From Geoalkalibacter sp. (lineage in GTDB: Bacteria; Desulfobacterota; Desulfuromonadia; Desulfuromonadales; Geoalkalibacteraceae): a DNA stretch of 57,468 nucleotides. Below the pieces are notes generated by a model. That model was not told the DNA's origin and ran no database searches. It worked only from the letters and a program-made list of their open reading frames with translations. Positions 32,746-39,579 of this stretch are shown piece by piece. The position numbers and the translations under genes were made by a program. Location of the stretch: assembly GCF_030605225.1 (NCBI RefSeq), contig NZ_JAUWAV010000026.1:1-57468 (forward strand), in the 5' to 3' direction. The first letter of the stretch is position 1. Each line of letters opens with the position of its first letter.

Positions 32746-35084
32746 CCCTCGGCCTCCTGAGTCGCCGGGCGCGTCAACGGCAGGCGCAAAGTAAAGGTCG
32801 AGCCGATCCCCGGGGTACTCTCCACCTGAATTTCTCCGCCATGTTTCTTGACGATTTCATAGGCGATGGACAGGCCCAGGCCGGTCCCCTTGCCGACCTC
32901 CTTGGTCGTGAAAAAAGGATCGAACAATTTGGGCAGATGCTCGGGCGCGATCCCGCAACCCGTATCGCTGATCGCCACGCTCACCCGATCTCCGTCATGA
33001 CGAGTGCTGATCTTGATGATGCCGTGTTTGTCGATGGCCTGAGCGGCATTGACCAGCAGGTTCATGAACACCTGCCCCAACTGCAGCGGATGGCACAACA
33101 GCCGCGGCAGCTTCTCATAATCGCGTACCAGTTCGGCCTTATACTTGATTTCATTCCAGACGATGCTGAGGGTGCTTTCCAGGCATTGCTCCAGATCGGC
33201 GAGAACCGGATCCTCATCGTCGGATCGGGAAAAACTTTTCAGATCCTGAACGATTTTTTTCACCCGCCCCGCACCTTCCAGCGACTCGCTGAGCAATAAC
33301 GGAATGTCGCCGAGAATATGGTCGATCTTGAGGGTACGGTGTTTTTCGTCGAGTTCCGCGACCTTGCCAAATCTTTGTTCGATCAGCGCCTTCTGAAAGG
33401 AGACGAACTCCGCGAGGCGCGCCAGGTATTTCGCCAGGGTGCCGAGGTTGCTGGAGATGTAGCCCAGGGGGTTGTTGATTTCATGGGCCACGCCGGCCGC
33501 CAGCTGCCCGAGGGAAGCCATTTTTTCCTGCTGCAGGATGCGTTGCTGTCCAGCCTTGAGCTCGTCGTAGGCATGCTGAAGTTCGCGCCCCTTGGCTTCC
33601 AATGCCCGGTTGGCCTGGGCCAGATCCCTGGAAATGCTGCGAATCCGGGTGATGTCCTGAAAGGTGATGACATTGCCGGAAGGAAAATTCTCCCCGCCCC
33701 AGTAGCTATAGGTGCGCAAGAGATAATGGCGCTTGGTGGCGGGATGAAAAAAAGTGACTCCTTCCTCGGAGGGTTCGACGGAGGTTTCCATCGCGCCAAG
33801 AAGGTCGGCCAGCGAGGCGCCGAGGGCTTCCGTGTAATCCTTGCCCGTGATCTTGAGCAGGGCCTGATTGCAGCGTCGCACGCGCCCTTGCGTATCGGTC
33901 AGCACCACGATGTCCTCGAGGCAATCCAAAGTCTGTTCCCATTCTTTTTTGATGACTTCGACCTGTTGAAAAAGTTGGTGCAGTTCTTCGTGCTGACGGA
34001 AAAGCTTGGTCTGGTTTTCATGCAGCGCCTGGGTCATGGCGCGACGCACGGTATAGTCGGTCAAGGAGACGATGCTTTGCCGGGTTCCCAAGATGCGGCA
34101 GGCCGACATGAGAGCGTAGCGGATTTTGCCCTCCCGGTTGACGAAACGGATTTCGGCGTTCACCGGCGAGCCGTCCACTTTGGTCCAGAGCTCCCGGTTG
34201 TGGTTCTCCATGGTGTCCATGTCGCCGGGCAGGATGAAGCTTCGCCAGTTCATCATCCCGTCCACCTCCTGTCGGGGATATCCGGTGAGCTGGGTGAACT
34301 GGGAATTGGTACGCAGGATGGTACCGTCCTCGGCGATGAACAACATGGCGTTGCCGCCGGTCTCGAAAACCGCGCGGTAGATATTTTCCGATTGGCGTAG
34401 CGCCTCCTCGACGAGTTTTCGCGCGGTAATGTTGCTGTGGCTCACCACGACCCGAGGTTCCGCCTTGTCCTGCAGCAGGGTGACCCGCCCACTGAACCAG
34501 CGTTGCTTTTCAGGGGAATGACAGGGATATTCCAGGGAAAAGTACTTCTGTTCGCCGCGCAGCACGGCCTGAATCCCGGCGGCAAACTCGGCGGCCGTCG
34601 GGGCATCCTCGCCCTGGGCGGCCAGGCAGACGGCAAAATAATCCGCGCCTTCATTGACGTTGGCCGTCAGCGGGCCGTTTTCTTCGGCAAATCGGCGCCA
34701 GCCGCGATTCACGGCGAGAATTTTTCCCCGTGCATCCAGGATGGCGATATGGTCGGGCAGGGCATCAAGAGTGGCGCGTGAAAAACGTTCGGCAAGATTC
34801 AGGGCGTCCGTGGTGCGGCGATATTCGGCAATCAGTCGTCGGTAGGGTTTGAGGAGAAAAAGATAGCCGAACGGGCCCAGGATTCCGAACAGGATGATCA
34901 GGTTGGACAAAAAAATGACGTGGCTGGGAATCTCCGGGAACAGCCGGCACAAAATTTCGTCAAGGAACAAGGCGACTAGGGTTGTTGCTCCAAGTAGCAC
35001 GAGCAGGGAAAGCCGTGTCGGTAAATTCTCCCCTGCCCTTTGGCCTTGATCCGCTGGGCTATTTTGCCAAGAACGAACAACCAT
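32742..35084 (-). CDS. Multi-PAS sensor histidine kinase, first gene of operon
   Basis: About 780 residues from the ATG giving MVVRSWQNSPADQ. Two closely spaced membrane helices (LSLLVLLGATTLVALFL and VIFLSNLIILFGILG) have almost no periplasmic loop. Three PAS domains follow: DALPDHIAILDARGKILAVN, ETGGNAMLFIAEDGTILRTN and DCLEDIVVLTDTQGRVRRCN. The kinase core again has GVAHEINNPLGYISSNLGTLAKYL and GKGTGLGLSI. PAS domains plus absence of a periplasmic sensor suggest intracellular redox or membrane-state input. It is the promoter-proximal gene of the nine-gene operon. The exact start is uncertain by about 10 codons. Confidence 0.88.
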   Translation of the reverse strand: MVVRSWQNSPADQGQRAGENLPTRLSLLVLLGATTLVALFLDEILCRLFPEIPSHVIFLSNLIILFGILGPFGYLFLLKPYRRLIAEYRRTTDALNLAERFSRATLDALPDHIAILDARGKILAVNRGWRRFAEENGPLTANVNEGADYFAVCLAAQGEDAPTAAEFAAGIQAVLRGEQKYFSLEYPCHSPEKQRWFSGRVTLLQDKAEPRVVVSHSNITARKLVEEALRQSENIYRAVFETGGNAMLFIAEDGTILRTNSQFTQLTGYPRQEVDGMMNWRSFILPGDMDTMENHNRELWTKVDGSPVNAEIRFVNREGKIRYALMSACRILGTRQSIVSLTDYTVRRAMTQALHENQTKLFRQHEELHQLFQQVEVIKKEWEQTLDCLEDIVVLTDTQGRVRRCNQALLKITGKDYTEALGASLADLLGAMETSVEPSEEGVTFFHPATKRHYLLRTYSYWGGENFPSGNVITFQDITRIRSISRDLAQANRALEAKGRELQHAYDELKAGQQRILQQEKMASLGQLAAGVAHEINNPLGYISSNLGTLAKYLARLAEFVSFQKALIEQRFGKVAELDEKHRTLKIDHILGDIPLLLSESLEGAGRVKKIVQDLKSFSRSDDEDPVLADLEQCLESTLSIVWNEIKYKAELVRDYEKLPRLLCHPLQLGQVFMNLLVNAAQAIDKHGIIKISTRHDGDRVSVAISDTGCGIAPEHLPKLFDPFFTTKEVGKGTGLGLSIAYEIVKKHGGEIQVESTPGIGSTFTLRLPLTRPATQEAEG

Positions 35085-35128
35085 GTGAAAATCCAACGGC
35101 AAAATCGTTATCATTAATAAATGAACTA

Positions 35129-35158
35129 TTGCTAATTTTTTAGCACAATCCTTGTCAA
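35129..35158 (-). promoter_or_regulatory. Candidate promoter/operator of the signalling operon
   Basis: On the minus strand a perfect TTGACA (35158-35153) is followed after 18 bp by a weak -10, TAGCAA. Two small palindromes lie here: GCTAA-TTTT-TTAGC at 35131-35144 and TCATT-AATA-AATGA at 35111-35124, the latter next to TGATAACGAT, which partly resembles a Fur half-box. The operator interpretation is tentative. Confidence 0.4.
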
Positions 35159-35222
35159 AATTCAAACCTATTTCTGGAAAACATGCCAAAGCGCCTTTTG
35201 GAGCATGATCCGTCCAAAAAAA

Positions 35223-35252
35223 ATGCCCCCGACGTTGCATCGTCGGGGGCAT
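35223..35252 (-). terminator. Terminator of the DUF3617 gene
   Basis: A perfect 12-bp stem (ATGCCCCCGACG, loop TTGCAT) is followed on the minus strand by eight T. It lies 25 bp past the DUF3617 stop. T residues on the plus side make it potentially bidirectional. It separates the DUF3617 gene from the signalling operon. Confidence 0.88.
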
Positions 35253-35277
35253 TTTTCCAAACCGAAAAGGTCGGTGA

Positions 35278-35826
35278 TCAGCGCATGGCCGGCTTGAGGT
35301 TGCCGCAATCCGAGGAGAGCCAGCGGCCGGCCTGCTCGATCCGAAGCTGTTCCGTTCGGCCCGCCAATTGAGTCTCGATGACCGCCCGCCCTCGATACTC
35401 CCGGGGGTTGACGATGGTGATCTCCCCCTCTCCGGAGGCCGGGGGCGTGCCCGTGCAATTGAATCGGACCTTGAGTCCGCGCTCGGTTCGCGCCACGACT
35501 TCCTGGGTACAGTTTTCGTCGGCCAGTTGCACCTGATCGAGATCCGCCTGATCCTCGCCGATGCAAAGACGATAGGTGTTGGTTTGGTCGCCGAGGCTCA
35601 CGCCATGGTTCGCGAGGGTGTCCTCCATCATCCGCCGTTGTTCCGGCGAAAGCCATTCCAACTGCTGCTGGAGGAGATTCAGGGTGTTTTCCACTTTTCC
35701 GCTTTGGCTTTGCACCGAAACGGTCTGCTCCCACAACCCGGGTTCAATCCTCAGCGGCTCGGCCCAGACTTGGCCTGCCGAAAAGAAACCTGCAACCGCC
35801 AGAAAAAACACTTTCTTCGATTTCAT
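35278..35826 (-). CDS. DUF3617 exported protein
   Basis: A 182-residue exported protein. ATG follows GGGAGG; the signal peptide is MKSKKVFFLAVAGFFSAG...WA. The mature N-terminus EPLRIEPGLWEQTVSVQSQSG is the DUF3617 signature (PGLWE), and the family's cysteines appear in LCIGEDQ, ENCTQE, FNCTGTP and SSDCGN. Function is unknown; it is probably periplasmic. It is a single-gene unit bounded by a strong terminator. Confidence 0.85.
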   Translation of the reverse strand: MKSKKVFFLAVAGFFSAGQVWAEPLRIEPGLWEQTVSVQSQSGKVENTLNLLQQQLEWLSPEQRRMMEDTLANHGVSLGDQTNTYRLCIGEDQADLDQVQLADENCTQEVVARTERGLKVRFNCTGTPPASGEGEITIVNPREYRGRAVIETQLAGRTEQLRIEQAGRWLSSDCGNLKPAMR

Positions 35827-36050
35827 ATGGTCCTCCCTGAGAAATGTATTCGTTGTCAAGCAGGGTAAGTTTCACAGGCATTGGATTTCCATGCGCGTCG
35901 CTCCAGGTTCGCGCCCGATCCTGACCGGATCCGCCGCGCGGGATGGAAAAGATCGCTCAGGCAACCAAAATCCCTCGGATTGGGGCGACTGCTGCCTGCC
36001 TGATAAAGAAGTGTACTGAGTTTAACCCGATGCGGAAAAAAAAGTAAAAA

Positions 36051-36076
36051 AGGGTTAGCGACAACTCGCTAACCCT
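36051..36076 (-). terminator. Terminator of tRNA-Val
   Basis: An 11-bp perfect stem (AGGGTTAGCGA, loop CAAC on the plus strand) begins 10 bp past the tRNA CCA end and is followed on the minus strand by TTTTT. Confidence 0.88.
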
Positions 36077-36086
36077 TTGATCTTCA

Positions 36087-36161
36087 TGGTGGGCGCAGTA
36101 GGGATTGAACCTACGACCCCTGCCGTGTGAAGGCAGTGCTCTCCCGCTGAGCTATGCGCCC
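36087..36161 (-). tRNA. tRNA-Val (anticodon CAC)
   Basis: A complete cloverleaf on the minus strand: acceptor stem GGGCGCA/TGCGCCC, D arm with GCTC/GAGC, anticodon stem CTGCC/GGCAG enclosing loop TTCACAC with anticodon CAC (codon GUG), T arm GTAGG-TTCAATC-CCTAC, discriminator A, and an encoded CCA end. It is a lone tRNA gene with its own promoter and terminator. Confidence 0.96.
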
Positions 36162-36173
36162 GAAGTGTTCGGG

Positions 36174-36203
36174 TTTATACCAACAATATCCGGCAGGTGT
36201 CAA
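36174..36203 (-). promoter_or_regulatory. Promoter of tRNA-Val
   Basis: On the minus strand TTGACA (36203-36198) and TATAAA (36179-36174) are 18 bp apart. The predicted start lies about 6 bp before the mature tRNA 5' end. This is the clearest sigma70 promoter in the window. Confidence 0.8.
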
Positions 36204-36240
36204 CGCTTTTTTTGCCCATTTGGTACCTGTTCGGGCCCAT

Positions 36241-37182
36241 TCAGCGCAGATGAGCGCGCAGAATTTCCTCGACGACGGTGTACGGGTCGAGATCACGGCG
36301 GGCCATGGCCCGCACCAGAGTCTCCACCCGCCCTTCTGCTTCCAGGCGAGCGAACACCTGAGTGAAAAGCCGCTCCTTGAGAAGATCGGTGAAGCGCTGG
36401 CGGCTCTTGTCTTCCTCGTGACCCTGGAGGCGCCCGCCGACGCGCAGATAGGCACGATGCTCCTCAATCTTGTCCACCAGGGAACCCAGACCATCGTTTT
36501 TCTGGGCCACGGTCATCACCACCGGCGGCTGCCATTCGTCGGCGCTTCGCTCCTTCATGTCCACCATCATGCAGAGTTCGCGGGCGGTGCGCTCGGCATC
36601 GGGGCGATCCGCCTTGTTGACGACGAAAACATCGCCGATCTCAAGAATACCCGCCTTGATGGCCTGGATATCGTCTCCCAGCCCGGGCACCATGACCACC
36701 AACGTGGTATGGGCGGTGCGCACGATTTCCACCTCGTCCTGGCCAACGCCGACGGTCTCGACGATGATGACGTCCTTACCCATGGCATCGAGAATGTGTA
36801 CGATGTCGTTGGCCGAATTGGAGAGTCCGCCGAGGTGGCCGCGGGTGCCGAGGGAGCGGATGAACACGCCGGGATCGGTGGCATGGCGGTTCATGCGGAT
36901 GCGGTCGCCGAGAATCGCGCCGCCGGAAAAGGGACTGGTCGGATCGATGGCGACCACGCCGACTTGCAGGCCTTTGTTGCGATAGGCCTCGATCAGCTTG
37001 TCGGTGAGTGTCGATTTGCCGGCACCGGGAGGTCCGGTCACGCCGATGACGAACGCCTTGCCGGTGTGCGGGTAAAGCTGCTTGAGCTCATCCACGGCGC
37101 CCGGCATGGCATCGTCCACATCGCGCATGAGACGCGCGGCGGCACGGATATCGCCCTGAAGTATTCGTTCGGCGAGAGACAC
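36241..37182 (-). CDS. meaB: Methylmalonyl-CoA mutase-associated GTPase MeaB
   Basis: A 313-residue G3E P-loop GTPase that loads and protects adenosylcobalamin in acyl-CoA mutases. Motifs: Walker A GVTGPPGAGKSTLTDKLI, VVAIDPTSPFSGGAILGDRIRM (the MeaB signature), ETVGVGQDEVEI and VNKAD. The C-terminal dimerisation arm ends ARRDLDPYTVVEEIL. The start is a GTG 9 bp after the stop of the B12-binding subunit gene, with no strong Shine-Dalgarno. Cotranscription with the cobalamin genes upstream fits its role as chaperone of the mutase. Confidence 0.94.
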   Translation of the reverse strand: MSLAERILQGDIRAAARLMRDVDDAMPGAVDELKQLYPHTGKAFVIGVTGPPGAGKSTLTDKLIEAYRNKGLQVGVVAIDPTSPFSGGAILGDRIRMNRHATDPGVFIRSLGTRGHLGGLSNSANDIVHILDAMGKDVIIVETVGVGQDEVEIVRTAHTTLVVMVPGLGDDIQAIKAGILEIGDVFVVNKADRPDAERTARELCMMVDMKERSADEWQPPVVMTVAQKNDGLGSLVDKIEEHRAYLRVGGRLQGHEEDKSRQRFTDLLKERLFTQVFARLEAEGRVETLVRAMARRDLDPYTVVEEILRAHLR

Positions 37183-37191
37183 GTTGCGGGC

Positions 37192-37596
37192 CTAGGCGTG
37201 CGGTCTGATGTTTTCTTTAACCCACTGGATGATGGCCTCGGTGCTGGTGCCGGGAGTGAAAATCTCCATGACGCCTGCCTGTTTGAGGCCGGGGATGTCG
37301 TCTTCGGGGATGATGCCGCCGCCGAACACGGGGATGTCGCCTGCGCCTTTTTCGCGCAGCAGGTCTACCACGCGGGGAAACAGGGTGTTGTGCGCGCCGG
37401 AGAGGATCGACAGGGTCACCGCGTCGACGTCTTCCTGAATGGCGGTGTTGACGATCTGTTCCGGCGTCTGGCGCAGGCCGGTGTAAATGACCTCAAACCC
37501 GGCGTCGCGAAACGCCCGGGCAACGATTTTGGCCCCTCGGTCATGGCCGTCCAGGCCGGGCTTGGCTACCAGCAAACGCAAAGTTCTCTCTGCCAT
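37192..37596 (-). CDS. Free-standing B12-binding subunit of an acyl-CoA mutase
   Basis: A 134-residue cobalamin-binding domain. The base-off His ligand is in [14 protein letters not shown], with the [12 protein letters not shown] and [19 protein letters not shown] segments of the Rossmann-like fold. It corresponds to the C-terminal domain or small subunit of methylmalonyl-CoA, ethylmalonyl-CoA or isobutyryl-CoA mutase. The catalytic large subunit is not in the window. The start has GGAGACATGAA. It precedes meaB directly. Confidence 0.93.
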   Translation of the reverse strand: MAERTLRLLVAKPGLDGHDRGAKIVARAFRDAGFEVIYTGLRQTPEQIVNTAIQEDVDAVTLSILSGAHNTLFPRVVDLLREKGAGDIPVFGGGIIPEDDIPGLKQAGVMEIFTPGTSTEAIIQWVKENIRPHA

Positions 37597-37626
37597 TTCA
37601 TGTCTCCTTTGATGTGAATGGAAAAT

Positions 37627-38172
37627 CTAACTCTCAATTCCGACCCGCGCATGCTGCCCCGAGTTGTAATAGTGCTTGATTTCTCGCATCTCCGTGACCA
37701 GGTCGGCCAGTTCGATGATGTCGGGATGAGCACCACGCCCGGTCAGCACCAGTTCGGTATGGGAAGGCTTGTTGCGGATGAGGTCCTTGAGTTCATCGAG
37801 AGCGATGAGTCCGAAATCCACGGCGCAATTGATTTCATCCAGCACGATGAGATCGTAGTCCCCAGAAAGCACGAGTTTTTTCGCCTTGTCGAAACCGGCC
37901 TGGGCCATGGCGACATCCACGGGGTCGGGATGACTGGGCGAGACGAAGGTATCCTGGCCGACCTGCTCGATGGTCAAATAGGGCGCCAATTTGCGTGCCG
38001 ACTCCAGTTCACCATAAACGGTGCTGCCCTTCATGAACTGCAGGACATGGATGCGCAGTCCGTGACCGGCGGCACGCAGGCACAGGCCCAGGGACGCGGT
38101 GGTTTTCCCCTTGCCGTTGCCGGTGTAGACCTGAACCAGGCCTTGAGTCAGTTTGGGAGTCGCGGAGGTCAT
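37627..38172 (-). CDS. cobO: Cob(I)alamin adenosyltransferase (CobO/BtuR type)
   Basis: A 181-residue enzyme that transfers the adenosyl group of ATP to cob(I)alamin. It carries the P-loop VYTGNGKGKTTASLG, LQFMKGSTVYGE, the LIVLDEINCAVDFGLI Walker-B-like strand and ELVLTGRGAHPDIIELADLVTEM. The start is the ATG after AAAGGCACGCTC; 25 upstream codons in frame cover a repeat element and are excluded. It lies upstream of the B12 subunit and meaB on the same strand, forming a coenzyme B12-supply module. Confidence 0.94.
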   Translation of the reverse strand: MTSATPKLTQGLVQVYTGNGKGKTTASLGLCLRAAGHGLRIHVLQFMKGSTVYGELESARKLAPYLTIEQVGQDTFVSPSHPDPVDVAMAQAGFDKAKKLVLSGDYDLIVLDEINCAVDFGLIALDELKDLIRNKPSHTELVLTGRGAHPDIIELADLVTEMREIKHYYNSGQHARVGIES

Positions 38173-38214
38173 GAGCGTGCCTTTTGAAATATAGGAAACC
38201 TTAAATGGGACGTA

Positions 38215-38240
38215 GATCAAATCTGATAAAATCGGATTAA
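38215..38240. repeat. Intergenic repeat element, copy 2
   Basis: This 26-bp stretch matches 17171-17196 at 24 of 26 positions and lies between cobO and the following thioesterase gene. Unlike copy 1 it has no flanking inverted repeat. Confidence 0.6.
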
Positions 38241-38264
38241 AGACCAACAGCTTAAGCTTTTTTC

Positions 38265-38657
38265 CTAAACCATTTTCTCAAGGATTTCCGGCGGCAGCGA
38301 CACCGACTTGCGATTGCGATCCACCACCACGTGAACGGTGCGTCCGGACGCCAACAGCGTGCCTTGCTGATCAAGGGCACGGTAGGAGAACTCCAGCACC
38401 TTGCCGCGCCGGCGCTCCAGCGTGGTTTCGATGCACACCTCGTCTTCATAAAACGCCGGAGACTTGTAGTCGATTTCCGCGCGCGCCACGACGACGAAAT
38501 AGCCGGCTTTTTCAAAATCGGTGTAGCGCAGCCCGTTCTGCCGTAAAAAATCCGAGCGACCCTCTTCAAACCAGACCAGATAACGCGAATGATGCACGAT
38601 CCCCTGGGCGTCGGTTTCCGCATAGCGAACTCTCAGGGTCATGCGGCAGGTCGTCAT
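38265..38657 (-). CDS. YbgC/4-hydroxybenzoyl-CoA-type thioesterase
   Basis: A 130-residue hotdog-fold acyl-CoA thioesterase. The catalytic signature is RVRYAETDAQGIVHHSRYLVWFEEGR, with Asp in ETDAQG, and the central strand KSPAFYEDEVCIETTLERRR fits the family. These enzymes hydrolyse short-chain or aromatic acyl-CoAs; YbgC members are associated with the Tol-Pal system or with phospholipid metabolism. There are no tol genes nearby. Confidence 0.88.
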   Translation of the reverse strand: MTTCRMTLRVRYAETDAQGIVHHSRYLVWFEEGRSDFLRQNGLRYTDFEKAGYFVVVARAEIDYKSPAFYEDEVCIETTLERRRGKVLEFSYRALDQQGTLLASGRTVHVVVDRNRKSVSLPPEILEKMV

Positions 38658-38780
38658 CGGCGCGCTTTCAAAAAAACCGTTTTAAGTCCGGCTAAAAAAA
38701 TTTAGCAGGTCGGAAATATAGCAAGGGGGGGGAAAAGAGTCAACCAGCAGAAACAACCGACGAAGCACGGATTTTTACCA

Positions 38781-39164
38781 TTAAAGTTCCTCGGAACGAA
38801 GTTTTACTTGGCGCGGCAGGGGCTGCTTGATTCCCTGGGCATCGACGTGCACGAAGGTCACGGTGGTGGAAAAGACTTCTTTTTCCTCATATGCCCCCGG
38901 CGCATCGGCAAAAACATTCACGGCGTAACGAACGGAAGTCGCCCCCTGCTTGACGGGAAGAATGTGAAACCGCAGGATTGAGCCGTTGGCCACCGGCTGA
39001 TGGAAACTGATCCGGTCCATGCCGACCGTCACCAGCGGACAACCGGGGAAGTCCCGCGATGCCACCAGCCAGGCGAACTCATCGACCCATTTGAGCATGG
39101 CCCCACCGAAAAGAAAGCCGTAATGATTCAAATGTTCCTGCCGAACGATTGTATAATTGTCCAT
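38781..39164 (-). CDS. Hotdog acyl-CoA thioesterase (BACH/YciA type)
   Basis: A 127-residue hotdog protein with NHYGFLFGGAMLKWVDEFAWLVA, the N-G-GG-DE signature of the BACH/YciA acyl-CoA hydrolases, and TVGMDRISFHQPVANGSILRF. It is a different subfamily from the neighbouring YbgC-type gene. The start has GGAG. It is divergent from the plus-strand gene at 39230. Confidence 0.88.
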   Translation of the reverse strand: MDNYTIVRQEHLNHYGFLFGGAMLKWVDEFAWLVASRDFPGCPLVTVGMDRISFHQPVANGSILRFHILPVKQGATSVRYAVNVFADAPGAYEEKEVFSTTVTFVHVDAQGIKQPLPRQVKLRSEEL

Positions 39165-39229
39165 GAGTTTTCTCCGGCAATGTCAGAATCCGATGATTGT
39201 ATCCATCCAACCTCAGGAGGACCAGAAAA

Positions 39230-39529
39230 ATGGCCGTTGTTGAAATCAGCGTCACCCCCTTGGGAACCGGCACGCCCAGTGTCTCGGCCTATGTGGCCGA
39301 TTGCCTGAAAATTGTCCGCGAATCGGGCCTCGCCTATCAGCTCACCCCCATGGGCACCATTCTCGAGGGCGAAATCGATGCCATCTTCAACCTGGTGCGG
39401 CGCATGCACGAGTCACCCTTTGCCGCGGGCGCGGTACGCGTTTCGACGCTGATCAAGATTGACGACCGCCGTGATCGCGCCGAGCATAGCATGGCCGGCA
39501 AGGTCGCGTCGGTGGCGAAGAGGCTCTGA
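39230..39529 (+). CDS. MTH1187/YkoF-type thiamine-binding protein (DUF77)
   Basis: A 99-residue ferredoxin-like-fold protein of the DUF77/MTH1187 family. The N-terminus MAVVEISVTPLGTGTPSVSAYVA, the YQLTPMGTILEGEIDAIFNLVRRMHE core and a final SMAGKVASVAKRL are typical. Structures of relatives bind thiamine or pyrimidine precursors. The ATG lies 9 bp after CAGGAGG; the frame opens 11 codons upstream but that part lacks a ribosome-binding site. Confidence 0.88.
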   Translation: MAVVEISVTPLGTGTPSVSAYVADCLKIVRESGLAYQLTPMGTILEGEIDAIFNLVRRMHESPFAAGAVRVSTLIKIDDRRDRAEHSMAGKVASVAKRL

Positions 39530-39579
39530 AAGTTCTTCTTAACAAAAGCCCGGCATTGCATTGATCCTGGCGCACCATT

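Noticed and set aside
35827-36050. Possible riboswitch upstream of the DUF3617 gene
   Set aside because: The region has some short GC-rich stems, but I could not match the conserved cores of c-di-GMP, cGAMP, SAM or c-di-AMP riboswitches in either direction.
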